In this document: positions 12,303-21,902 of the stretch, one piece after another
How positions within the stretch are numbered: position 1 is the first letter of the stretch
How the letters are laid out: the number at the start of each line of letters is the position of its first letter
DNA from: Piezodorus guildinii
Lineage: Eukaryota > Arthropoda > Insecta > Hemiptera > Pentatomidae
Length of the DNA: 64,000 nt
Direction: 5' to 3'
Assembly (NCBI GenBank): GCA_023052935.1
Contig: CM041297.1
Coordinates: 108,615,563 to 108,679,562 of the forward strand
Made by a program: the position numbers and the translations under genes
Notes under the pieces: model-generated
The model's database searches: none
Told to the model about the DNA's origin: nothing
The model's input: the letters and a program-made list of their open reading frames with translations, nothing else

Positions 12303-12350
12303 TCAATCCTTCAAATTCAATCCCGCCATGCGCCATCTACCCACTGGCTC
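12303..12350 (-). other. Candidate short terminal coding exon (unassigned)
   Basis: On the minus strand a long pyrimidine-rich tract (TTGTTTTTGTTGTTGCTTTT) leads to GTTACAG, then a 16-codon frame reading EPVGRWRMAGLNLKD and a stop at 12303-12305. It opens in phase 0. No upstream exon of a separate gene was identified. Joining it to the phase-0 donor of the channel gene at 16265 would replace TM4 and is unlikely to give a working channel. It could be chance. Confidence 0.25.
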
Positions 12351-12469
12351 CTGTAACAAAAGCAACAACAAAAATGTTTATTAAATAGATGATTTTTTAT
12401 TGAGCTCCCGTCTAAGTTTATAGTATCTAACACACATAGGGAACTAATTAAATCTTTCATATCTAATCA

Positions 12470-12769
12470 TGGGGAGCCCGTGGCTGAGTGGCTAGCGTGC
12501 TAGTCTCTCATGCTAAAGGTTGTGAGTTCGAATCCCAATCCCGGCAGGGCTTTTTCAAGCATTTAATTAAAGGGGATTTACTCACAGCCTCTCCTCCGGG
12601 TATGTGAGATCCGTCAGCCAAATAGTGGCCACTTGCAACATTAGGTGTAGAGAGTGATGACCCTAAACTATAAAATAGATCTAGAAACGCGATAGTAATC
12701 TCCCAGGAGACTACACCACTAGGCCAAGGGCCTACACGGCCTGTCGCGCCACTGAAAGAAGAGAAGAAG
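12470..12769 (+). mobile_element. tRNA-derived SINE, family B, with target-site duplication
   Basis: It is flanked by an exact 11-bp direct repeat ATATCTAATCA (12459-12469 and 12770-12780). The head is a tRNA-like GGGGAGCCCGTGGCTGAGTG with A box TGGCTGAGTGGCTAG and B box GAGTTCGAATCCC. The body ends GGCCTGTCGCGCCACTG and a short GAAGAAGA tail. This is the best-preserved copy of the family in the window; others are at 2658-2960 and 41812-41997. Confidence 0.9.
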
Positions 12770-12879
12770 ATATCTAATCAAATTTAAAGAAAAAATAATT
12801 CAATCTTATGTCCAACTAAGCATTGTCACTTCTCACCAAGGTTCTGAGAGAGTCTCAATTGTGAGCTTATGAAATGGTT

Positions 12880-14160
12880 GGTTCTGAACCATTAACATAT
12901 CATAAGGTTATATGGTAAATAAATAAAAAAAAATAATACCGTTTTTATACCATATATTTGTATTATCATTTCTTTGATATAAAATAAGATTAATACTCAA
13001 AGCACAGTCCATTGTTATCAGAATTCATAGAGCATTCATCACGAACAAATTTATAATGAATAACACCTTCAAAATTCTCAAAAAGCTAAAGATGGATTTT
13101 TTTTCATATTGTCCCAAGCAAAGGACAAGAGAAAAAGCAGTTTGGCTGCAATCTAGCCATTGCTCACTAGTGTTCGTTTTAAGCCAATAAATTCACTTTT
13201 ACATACATATATATATATATATAATATATATATATATTATTATATGGTTCGCGCAGCAACCCCGTAACAGGTCAAGGCTTCTTATAAAAGTCTCTGCCAG
13301 TTGGGCTTGTCTGTTGCTGCAGCTCCCTAGTTCCTGATTCCTAGGAGAGAATTTGCTGCGACGGAATCAGCCCACCTTAATTCTGCCGGTCCACTCTTCG
13401 CTTGCCATGAGGTTCCTCGACCAATCTGGATCCACTTAATTATATCTGAATCTCCATATAACCTTGAGAGTTCCTGGTTCTTCCTCCTTCTCCAGTCATC
13501 TCTCTCTTGGATCAGGCAAAAGATTCTTCTTAATATTTTCCTCTCAAACACGTCAAGCATGTTCTCACTGCCTAAAGTGAAGGCCCAGGTTTCTGATCCA
13601 TTAGTAAGAACAGGGTGAACCAGAGTCCTATATAAGCCAACCTTAGATCTGGTAGCAATGTTGAGGTCGTCTGTGTATCCCAATATCTGGACTGTACTGT
13701 TGAAAAAGGTGTTTGGATTCCTGATCGACGGAGAAGACATGCAAGGGCGTCACACTGTCTCATGCCGCAATTCGTGTCGATAGGTTCGGAGAAGCCAGAT
13801 CTGATACGAACTATACTGTTCGAGCCCAAAATGGTCATTCTCTCAATACATATCAACTTCCCAAGTATGATCAAACCCACTTTTGCATCACAGGTGACAA
13901 TCTTCTGGTAAAATCTCATATTAGAATGGTTTTTAAATACCATACCATATTACATACCAGTAAGTTTGTGAAGGACCAGCCTACTACTCTTTTTAACCTT
14001 CCTCATGGAGAGTAGATGACGATTAACAGTATCTTTTGACACATCATACTCCCTGCTAAATTCGCAAGTAATTGTGGACAAATTTTACTAAACAGCTTTC
14101 TGCAGAACCTCATCAATATCCGTCAGGATTGATGAATATCCATTGGATACAGAGGATTGT
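12880..14160 (-). mobile_element. Decayed mariner copy carrying a LINE fragment
   Basis: On the minus strand, starting near 14150, translated pieces read CEFSREYDVSKDTVNRHL, MRKVKKSSRLVLHKLTG, then RFYQKIVTCDAKVG (the CDEKW region, with W lost) with stops between them. Sequence 12884-13180 is the inverted counterpart of 14522-14780 and supplies the 3' part of the element. A LINE piece of about 0.65 kb (13200-13855) interrupts it. No functional transposase remains. Confidence 0.7.
13200..13855 (-). mobile_element. Non-LTR retrotransposon RT fragment inside mariner
   Basis: On the minus strand the frames read RIRSGFSEPIDTNCGMRQ and CDALACLL (RT motif GxxQG-D-LS-LLF with the G lost), then after a frameshift LYRTLVHPVLTNGSETWAF and FERKILRRIFC (the post-RT segment of RTE/Jockey-like LINEs). 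The catalytic box is partly preserved as GYTDDLN. It ends beside an AT microsatellite at about 13202-13245. It is a fragment only. Confidence 0.7.
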
Positions 14161-14282
14161 TTTTTTCCTTTAATTTCATACAGAAAAATCCCAAGTTTAA
14201 TTATTTGTTTCGATGAAGTACATGACAGTTTCCTTTGAAATTCTCATAATTTTAAGATATTACTGGACAAAGAGTTTCATAG

Positions 14283-14780
14283 CCGCTGAAGAAAAATTTT
14301 AAATATGAAAGGGAAAGTGTCCTTTACCAGCGCAGAGTGCAGCATTGGTTTGAAAGATTTAATAGTGTAGTTCTGATGTTGGAAAGGAAGAAGGGCTCCG
14401 GACTACCAATAATGAATTTGGCGGGGAGTGTGGTGTGTCAAAAGATACTAATACGAGATTTTACCAAAAGATTGTCACCTGTGAGGAAAAGTGGGATTAC
14501 TGGCAAAATCCGAATACCCGTGAGCAATGGTTAGATTGCAGCCAAACTGCTTTTTCAACTGCTTTTTTCCTTTGCGTTTTTGGAATTTTGAAGGTGTTAT
14601 TCATTACAAATTTGTTCCAGATGAATGCTCTATGAATTCTGATAACAATAGACTATGCTTTGAGTATTAATCTTATTTTATATCAATGAAATAATAATAT
14701 TTGTTTGGTAAAATTTATTTTTTTTTTTATACCTCATGACCTTATGATACTAATGGCTCAGAAACAACCCTTGCATAAGG
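14283..14780 (+). mobile_element. Second decayed mariner copy, opposite orientation
   Basis: Plus-strand frames give VQHWFERFNS, a GKEGR-like linker, MSKDTNTRFYQKIVTCEEKW (contains the first catalytic Asp region, here CEEKW) and NPNTREQWL. Its 3' part 14522-14780 is the inverted copy of 12884-13180. The second and third catalytic Asp regions are missing through internal deletion. Confidence 0.65.
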
Positions 14781-16055
14781 GATTTTTAAGTATTGGTAAC
14801 AATTAAATAAGATTAAAATATTCGCAGTCCTTTGAATTATTGAAATTGATAGTATGTCACTTTTTTAGATACACCAAATTATTTAGACGACCAGCAGTAA
14901 GATAGAATAGGATACCACCAGGACCGCTCATGAACCATTTGTAAATCTATTCAATGTATCTATAAATATAATCCAATACATGGACATTCCTTTCAGATGT
15001 ATTATTTTTCTCTTGCACATTTCCTCTGTTTATACTTTATGAACTAAGTAATACAATTTTATTTAAAAGAAAGAAAATAAGTTATGTAATAATTTGTTTG
15101 TATTTTAGGGGAATGCTGTTAAGGGTATCAAGGACTATTTTAACATTTACTTATATTTAATACTCTCCTGTAATTTTTGTGAATTTATTCTTATCTACTC
15201 ATTCATATATACTCTACTTCTGTAAAGATTTCTAGTATTGTAGTTATGTATTTCATATAATTATTAATAAATAAAGCTGCAGGATGTTCTAGTGTTCACT
15301 TTATTTTTCAAAGGTTTAAAATTCTTAAAGAACATTTTATACCTTTTACCTTTTATGATATTAAAATTATACTATAAAAATAAATATTTACTCCAGAAAA
15401 AAATAAAAATGTTGATTTAGGATGCTCAAATAAATAAAATTGAGATTAAGGAATTATGATTAAGATACAGGTTATTCACAAGATTTAGAGAAAACTAAAA
15501 ACTTCTGATATAAGTAATAGAAGAAAAGAATAAATGCAGATTTTTTTTAGAGTAAAATACGATATAATGAAGATAACAAAAGAAATAAATTGTATGAACA
15601 ACAACATATTAGTTTTTTAATGATTCTTTTCTATAGAGAAGAAAGTACATAATTCATTATGAGTCATGCTAGTAAATTTTTAGTACTCTTTCTTTTAATT
15701 CTATCAAACTGTTTTGATAAATTTATAGTTAGAAAATTGATGGAGGTTATTTCTATCAAAAACTGAGAAACAGTTCCCATGTACGTTAAGACATATTCTC
15801 AAATACTTGTTTAACTGTCTCAACATTGATTTTCATATAATAAAGCACATGAAGTAATGTGAATAAATAAAAAAATGAGAGAGAGAGAAACAATATATAA
15901 TTAAAATTTCTTCAATGCAAATAGCTAAACTAATGAGGGTCAGAAAAAGAGAAGTATGATGTAATGTTGGCCCGAATTCAATATCGCTTTTAGTATTACA
16001 ATAAAGAACAAAGGCAAAAAGAGACAAATTGGTTTTCTTACCTAAATAAATACCT
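14780..16055 (-). other. AT-rich region holding the channel gene 3' UTR
   Basis: It lies directly after the channel stop codon on the minus strand and must include its 3' UTR. The cleavage site could not be fixed. No other coding signal was seen. Confidence 0.4.
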
Positions 16056-16190
16056 CTATCTTAGGTAATAAGACCAATACATGAGGTTGAACATGGCAAA
16101 AGCAATTGGGAAACACAGTCTAGAATATTCATCTATTCTCCTTGCCATCCGCATGTTCGAGTTGGGTACTTCAATAGCAATTTTTCGGCC
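16056..16190 (-). CDS. Cys-loop chloride channel, last exon (TM4)
   Basis: On the minus strand a TTTTTTCAG acceptor ends at 16191. The exon starts in phase 0 and reads GRKIAIEVPNSNMRMARR, then IDEYSRLCFPIAFAMFNLMY, WSYYLR and TAG at 16056-16058. This is the conserved end of the pentameric ligand-gated channel family: a basic stretch, the ID.YSR..FP..F..FNL.YW signature of the fourth membrane span, and a very short extracellular tail. It joins in frame to the exon at 16265-16386. Confidence 0.93.
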   Translation of the reverse strand, partial: GRKIAIEVPNSNMRMARRIDEYSRLCFPIAFAMFNLMYWSYYLR

Positions 16191-16264
16191 CTGAAAAAAT
16201 ATAAATTACAAAAGTACATGAGAGAAAAATAATTTTGTACACAAAGTTGCAAGTAGCAGCTTAC

Positions 16265-16386
16265 TGGCAATTGGTCTTGTTTGACACCTCCATTAATATC
16301 CCGAGCAGTTGCAGTTTCAATCGGTACTATCTTCCTCCACATGTAGTTCACAAAAGTAAATTCCAGCAAAGCACAGAAAACAAATG
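16265..16386 (-). CDS. Cys-loop chloride channel exon (end of TM3 and intracellular loop)
   Basis: The acceptor ends at 16387 and the donor GTAAGC starts at 16264. It enters with two bases completing an Ala codon and leaves in phase 0. It reads AFVFCALLEFTFVNYMW (second half of TM3), then RKIVPIETATARDINGG and VKQDQLP. Together with the last exon the TM3-TM4 loop is only about 43 residues, short for the family. The open frame continuing past the donor is intron read-through. Confidence 0.93.
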
Positions 16387-17361
16387 CTGTAATCAGAATA
16401 ACAGTTGCAAAAATATAAGTAAATCATTGTTAATCTAGATATGATATATTTATAAGTTACTTAGTTCAATCATTTTATTACAAAAAAAAAATATTTTTAT
16501 TATATAAAAAATAATTATAAATAAATTCTTAGCACTAAATTTTGTAATACTATAAAATGGTGTGAATAGAGAATGCATTCAACTTCAGAGCCATCTAACG
16601 GGACAAAAAATAAAAGATAAAAACGAAAATTAATTCCTTTTTCCAATCTTGCCTCTTTTAAAAAATAATATCCTTGTACTGATACCACACATAACATTAA
16701 ATTTAGCTGTTTCTCTTAATATAATTTCAATTTATTTATTTATAACGATAGCCCACCAAGAAGAGAATTGCCCAATGACAGCATATTACAGACTCTGGTC
16801 TCCCCCTCTTGCCGCCAGGGAATGTCGATGTAGGAATGTATAGGGTTACCCGGATTGGAGGTTTGGGGCAGCCCCCATTTACCTTATAATATCATGAACA
16901 AATAAAATATAATAAAATACAGTAACTGAATAAAACAGCTCACAAGGAGACTAACAATATTAATCAAAAGAAAAAAATAAGAAGAAAATCTAAAAAATAT
17001 ATGAAACACAAAGAAAAAAAAAATTTATGCTCAGAAGTTATTTATTATATATAATCAAATCTTCAATTAAATTTTTCAGTGAGCTCAATTCATACTAAAA
17101 CCTAGTTGCCATTTATTGTTTAATTTGTTCTTAATTATCAACATTTCACTTATTGGTGGTGTGCTGGCTTAATTAGTTTTGTGAATTGAGAAATAATAAT
17201 CATTATTTACTCTGCTGTCATACCTACCGTGGCTAAAATTGACTCTATTGTCTACAATACAATGAGCCAATTTAATCAAATGAAAAACTATATACATTTC
17301 ACAACTCTGTCTTTAATGTTGAACATTAAATTTTTGATGTAAGACTTTATGTGAAGTATTC
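16387..17361. other. Channel intron, AT-rich
   Basis: Intron sequence with a small GC-richer patch near 16785-16880 (CTCCCCCTCTTGCCGCCAGG). No coding exon or transposon protein recognised. Confidence 0.5.
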
Positions 17362-17375
17362 CAGTCTGGATATAC

Positions 17376-18065
17376 AAGGCAATAGCCTCAGCTCTACAGT
17401 TCTGTATGAAAATAAATGAAGACCAAATCGTAATACTAACCGATTCCCTAAGCACAATTAAAGGTTTGCAGAACTTGTATCCAAATCATCCCATACTAGT
17501 TCGCACTCACTCTCATATAGCTGCGTTGCGAAACCTGGGCAAGTCGGTAAGCTTCGTGTGGGTGCCGAGCCACGTGGGAATTACCGGTAACGAGCTTGCG
17601 GACCGGGCAGCGAAGCAGGCGCTCACACTGCCAGGGAGAGGAACAGCCATCTTGACACCGTCTGAACTCAGTGAACCGCTCAGAAAGCAAGAAGATGACC
17701 GATGGCAGAAAATGTGGGACGATAGCCAGGTAAGCAAACTGAAGCATATAAAACAAACAGTGAAACCCTGGTCTACATCTAGCCGTAGCAGCCGGAGGGA
17801 GGAGGTCGCGTTGACCCGGCTAAGGATAGGACACTCGCGGCTGACGCACTCTTATCTTTTTGCTAGGCAGCCGGTGCCCCGATGCCAGCACTGTGATGGA
17901 ACCCTTACCATTCGGCATATTTTTCAAGAATGCCCTTATTATTCATCGCACCTGAATAAAATTGGACTAAGCCCGAATATTTCAGCGGTGCTGGGTGATA
18001 GAGAGAAAACCATTGAATTAGTTTTTGATTTTCTTAAGGAGCAATCATTATTATCAAAATTATAA
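17376..18065 (+). CDS. RNase H and zinc-knuckle end of LINE ORF2 (partial, intact frame)
   Basis: Open from the first base of the inserted element to TAA at 18063-18065, 229 codons without a stop. It starts KAIASALQFCMKINEDQ, then IVILTDSLSTIKGLQN (RNase H aspartate strand), SVSFVWVPSHVGITGNELAD and RAAKQA (the HxGITGNE.AD RNase H core). The C-terminal part has LTRLRIGHSRLTHSYL and the knuckle C-x2-C with HIFQEC. This layout (RNase H after RT, then a CCHC-type knuckle) is that of I/R1-group LINEs. The intact frame and exact duplication suggest a recent insertion. The RT and endonuclease are missing, so it cannot move by itself. Confidence 0.9.
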   Translation, partial: KAIASALQFCMKINEDQIVILTDSLSTIKGLQNLYPNHPILVRTHSHIAALRNLGKSVSFVWVPSHVGITGNELADRAAKQALTLPGRGTAILTPSELSEPLRKQEDDRWQKMWDDSQVSKLKHIKQTVKPWSTSSRSSRREEVALTRLRIGHSRLTHSYLFARQPVPRCQHCDGTLTIRHIFQECPYYSSHLNKIGLSPNISAVLGDREKTIELVFDFLKEQSLLSKL

Positions 18066-18329
18066 AGACCATTCCTAGTCAGTTAGCATTACTAGTATTA
18101 GCTTTTTAAACTATTGTTTACATAAAAAATTTGTTTTCTTTCTTTATTTTATTTTATTTTTTTTTAATTTATTTATTATTTATTTATTTATTTTATTTTA
18201 TTATTTTTTTCTTTCTTTCTCTCAATCACCCATTACCTAATAGTTCTTTTTTATAAAGGTTGAATATGCATATAGTGTCTAGGCGTTGATGACCTTAGGG
18301 TTTTACGCCTTAAAACCTAAACAAACAAA
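17376..18329 (+). mobile_element. 5'-truncated I-type LINE with target-site duplication
   Basis: It is flanked by an exact 14-bp direct repeat CAGTCTGGATATAC (17362-17375 and 18330-18343). The element begins in mid-coding sequence and ends in AAACCTAAACAAACAAA. The 3' UTR holds T-rich tracts (18122-18230). It sits in a channel-gene intron on the strand opposite to the gene. Confidence 0.93.
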
Positions 18330-18439
18330 CAGTCTGGATATACTCCTACCAACTTATCATAAACTAACTTTAAAAATCTTTTTAGTATTAATTTATGTAT
18401 ACATTTATATTATTTAGTCAAGAAAATTAAAAGATTTAC

Positions 18440-18508
18440 CTGTACAGGTGCCCATCCAGACGTCTATAGCTTTCACATAGCTCACCTGAGGTAGACCACT
18501 TTGGATAC
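18440..18508 (-). CDS. Cys-loop chloride channel exon (TM2-TM3 linker, start of TM3)
   Basis: A 69-base exon between TTTTAG (ending 18509) and the donor GTAAAT (from 18439), entered with two bases and left with one. It reads IQSGLPQVSYVKAIDVWMG then TCT. LP.VSY.KAIDVWMGTC is the hallmark TM2-TM3 linker and TM3 start of invertebrate GluCl/HisCl/GlyR-like channels. Confidence 0.93.
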
Positions 18509-18771
18509 CTAAAATTGTGAATAAAAAATCATCTGAACGTATCTCATATTCTTGTATTTAATCAATTGCTTTGTTACAATAATTATATTTTCTAGGTTTG
18601 TGTTCCACGAAATGCTTAAATTGATTTTTAACAAATACATGACTTCAATCAAATATATCATGATATCATGATCATCATCATTTTCAAATATTGAGAGCTT
18701 CTTACTTTAGGGGAAGCATTTTGTCTTCTCTAACATCTATTCATGCCATAATGTATTCTTAGCGGATGTAA

Positions 18772-19255
18772 CATCCGGTAGTGGATACTTCACATGCTCG
18801 CTCACAGATAGCGCTAGCGGCGGCTACTTGGTCACCGGCCGAATATAAGAATACAATATATTCAATAATATTGTATATTGTAACCAATGAATCCTATTGT
18901 AAATATTTTTAGACATGTAACTGATTTATAAGAATAAATAAACCTTTCGAGGTAATTTGACCTAGAGCCAAGACACTAGTCTTCTCTCCTTCTTGCTTTA
19001 TGCCCCTCTCATAGAATGGGGTGCATGAGAAATCCTATCCGCTGCTGTTGTGCTACCACCACAAGGGGCATTTCCTTCCTGGCGAATTCCCTCTGCTAAT
19101 TGGTAGGTGCATGGTCACCTCTACTTGGCAGAGTAACCTCATATCTGGTGCTGCGGTACGTGCTTCTACAACGGCGAGCACCATCTCCATCTTACTCTCA
19201 ACCCTGCATGAACACGCAATTGTGGAGGCCTTCTGCGCTCTATCTTGTCCATAAT
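18772..19255 (+). mobile_element. Possible solo LTR or retroelement leader
   Basis: A GC-richer island beginning TGTAACATCCGGTAGTGG with an internal AATAAATAAACC and T/C-rich sequence, then ATCTGGTGCTGCGGTACG, which vaguely recalls the sequence following the LTR in BEL/Gypsy elements. I could not find a clear CA end, target-site duplication or second LTR. The short frames over it look like chance. Confidence 0.3.
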
Positions 19256-19404
19256 AATAACGATACCTCGACATCATTTTCTATCATTGGTTATAATAAA
19301 AACTATATAGAACAGAAAGATGTAACTTAAATTTTATTTTTATTTCAATATATTCTAATAGTTTAACTAAAGGCTTTGATAAATATTTATTACAGTCTTC
19401 CTAC

Positions 19405-19596
19405 CCGAAGATTGAGATGACACAGCCAGTAGAGTAGTAACCCCCAGAGTTGTCCTTCCTGGAACAGAATCGACATCCATCCAGAAGGAAACCCAAGAGA
19501 TTACGACGATGAGGATAGTTGGCAAGTAGCTCTGCACCAAGTGGAAACCAACTGATCTGCTCAGGTAGAATTCAGCCACTAAGCAACTGTAATTAC
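19405..19596 (-). CDS. Cys-loop chloride channel exon (loop C end, TM1, TM2)
   Basis: The acceptor TTCCTCAG ends at 19597; the donor GTAGGA starts at 19404. The exon has 192 bases, entered with two bases and left with one. It reads NYSCLVAEFYLSRSVGFHLV, QSYLPTILIVVISWVSFWMD (TM1), VDSVPGRTTLGVTTLLAVSS and QSS (TM2). The NYSC cysteine pairs with the DC in the preceding exon, giving the second extracellular disulphide typical of GluCl/GlyR-type channels. The pore-entry motif is PGR where most anion channels have PAR, which still predicts chloride rather than cation conduction. The channel acts in the plasma membrane of nerve, muscle or epithelial cells. The best guess is a glycine-receptor-like subunit of the GluCl/HisCl/pH-gated chloride group; the ligand cannot be read. 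Confidence 0.95.
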
Positions 19597-19770
19597 CTGA
19601 GGAAAATTTAACCCAGATGATTTAAACAACCATTTCTATATTATCATGTTCAATATTTTAAAAAAATGTTCTAAGAAAGCATTAGGTAATGTGAATTGAG
19701 CTTTATATAATGTGACAGTAATGAAGAAGAAATAATTCACCTTGAATAAAAACTAAATTTAAAGGTATAT

Positions 19771-20022
19771 AGAGTGAAGTGAGAATGTTTGACTGTGTGT
19801 ATATATGGGAGAAGTTAGTTGAGGGTACAGTAAAATAAACACACAATTAAGTAGAAACATAATTAAATGGTGCCGACGTTTCAGCCTAAATTGTTATGAA
19901 TCTCACTCCTTCAATCGCCCTGAAGAAGGCCTATAATTTAAGCCGAAACGTCGGCACCATTAAACTAAATTCATACTTAATTGTGCGTTTATTTGACAGC
20001 ACCCTCAACTAACTTCTCGCAC
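19771..20022. repeat. Fold-back element, family 1
   Basis: Inverted arms 19809-19889 and 19937-20018, outer end GAGAAGTTAGTTGAGGGT, inner GGTGCCGACGTTTC. The right arm contains CCTGAAGAAGGCC, then AAGCCGAAACGTCGGCACC. The left flank AGAATGTTTGACTGTGTGTA is shared with the copy at 20905. Confidence 0.88.
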
Positions 20023-20414
20023 TTAAAGACATATACAATAAAATTTATATACATTTCTTTACATACACTATAACAAAAATCTCTTCTCTTTTCTCTATTT
20101 TGTAATTCTTAGTCCATGACTTTGAGTTAATAAAGTAAAGAATTATAAATCTTTGTCAATAGTGTAGGGTGTGATTTGGTTTGGGTCCAAGTTCAACTAC
20201 GAAACCTTTTAAACTTCTATGTTAAGTATATATATATATATATTTCACTGCACTTAAAAGTAAACTTGAACATATATTATAAAAAAAATATATGAATGGA
20301 TTTTCCATTTCTCAAGGTTTGGTAAATTTAATTTTCATTCCTTATTTCAGAATTGAAATGTATTGTTTCTTAATAGGATTCTGTTTTTTAAATAAAATAT
20401 TGTAATAATTCTTA

Positions 20415-21255
20415 TTTTGGTTTATTATTTTCAATAATAAACCTTTATAATCAACAACAAAAAAAAAAAATTACCCTCCTCAAAAATTGAGGGCTTACGT
20501 TTCAAGATAAATAAAGAATCAAAAAAAAAAAAAATCCGTTTATTCGCCGTCCACGGCATTTATCCGAAACTACTGCACCAATTCTTTTGAAATTCGCCAC
20601 AAAAATGCTAGGACAAGCAACGATGATCCTAACAACTGGACGTTGATATCAGCTGGTTATTTTTTAAATGGTGGCCGATTAAAAGTGATTTAATTCAATA
20701 ACTCAGTTATTTTTGAAGATAGATAAAAAAGAAAAGAAAAAAAAAATAGATATTTTACACATAAGTACGCCCATAACTCAAGTTATTTTTGAAGATAGAG
20801 AAAAATATGTATTGAGTTTTGGAATCAGTAAAGAGTGAAAAATAAAAAAAAAGTTGACCTATATATTCAAGTCAAAAATTATAGTGGATGTAAACATCGT
20901 GAAATGAGAATGGTTGACTGTGTGTATATAAAGAAGTTAGTTGACGGTGCAGTCAAAAGAACACACAATTAAGTATAAACTTAATTTACTGGTGCCGACG
21001 TTTCGGCCTAAATTATTCGCCTACTTCAGGGAGTTTGAAGGAGAGCATCACAACAATGATGCAATAATCTGAATTTGGGCCGAAACGTCGGCACCAGTAA
21101 ATTAAGTTTTTACTTAATTGTATGTTCTTATAGTAGATGTAATTCCACCAAAACTTGGTTATTATTAAGGATAGAGTAAAATCGAAAAGATAAACAGGTA
21201 TATAAACAGTTATATCCTAATTATTTGGAAAGAATAAAGCATTGTGTAATAATTT
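20415..21255 (+). mobile_element. DNA element with palindromic end, interrupted
   Basis: It opens with the palindrome GGTTTATTATTTTCAATAAT (to AAACC) at about 20417 and is followed by CTCAAAAATTGAGGGCTTAC and TTATCCGAAACTACTGCACC. It ends near GGAAAGAATAAAGCATTGTG. A second copy with the same landmarks is at 60340-60985 and an end fragment is at 36150-36195. No coding capacity. Fold-back family 1 is inserted at 20905-21131. Confidence 0.6.
20905..21131. repeat. Fold-back element, family 1 (second copy)
   Basis: Arms begin AGAAGTTAGTTGACGGTGCA and mirror into TTTACTTAATTGTATGTTCT. The inner part reads GGTGCCGACGTTTCGGCCTA and GGGCCGAAACGTCGGCACC. The left flank GAGAATGGTTGACTGTGTG matches the copy at 19771. 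Confidence 0.85.
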
Positions 21256-21299
21256 GCAGCTTTTTTTCAACTAAATTCCATATAAAGTAAACGGAAAAA

Positions 21300-21780
21300 C
21301 ATAAAACAGGTCTTCTACTTATTACCCCTGGGGTCATTTAAGAAGGAGCCTGATCTCCATTTAAGAGCAGTTCTCTGTGATGGCAGAAAAGTTGGACTTG
21401 AAAACTTGCGAGAGCAAAAACAAGCCGGAAAAGCCATTAAATCTGTTTTTGATTAGAGGGATAATCTTCCCTTGAGTATAATTTTATCTGGTGGCAATCA
21501 AAAGGCGTTTTAAGCCCGAAGCAGATGTCAGAAGTTCTTCCGAGAATCGCCTCACCCGTTTTGACATCGCTATTTTTTTTTGTTTTAAATCTTCTCTTTT
21601 TTCATCTCCTATTTTCCTTCAGAGGGCGGAGGCATCGGGTCAGGCTTCACAGAGGAAGTAGTATTGTGCTAAAAAGCTAATCCAGTCTAGGAAATAGGGA
21701 ATCTTCTTTGTTCGTGGCTTCACTAAGCTTTTCTGCTGATTCATAAAATGTTTTATTGTAATGTGAGTTCATGACACAGG
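21300..21780. other. Moderately GC-rich stretch, unrecognised
   Basis: A GC-richer block than its surroundings with stop codons in every frame. No motif, terminal repeat or tRNA-like box that I can name. Confidence 0.3.
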
Positions 21781-21902
21781 GAACACAGTACCTCCCTTTA
21801 CAGACTTTTAGTTAGTAAGAATTTTCTCCCAGTTACTAGGATTAGCTTAATACTATTAACCGATTATCCTAAAAGGGGACCTAGTTCCAGAATACATTTT
21901 TA

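Noticed and set aside
12471..12545. Functional tRNA gene
   Set aside because: A and B boxes are present but the cloverleaf does not close, and the sequence continues as a dispersed SINE with target duplications.
16133..16369. Single 78-residue ORF as a gene
   Set aside because: It reads through a true intron between two channel exons; only its first part is coding.
19021..19330. Several 70-77 residue frames
   Set aside because: They overlap on both strands over a possible LTR; none has a motif or splice context.
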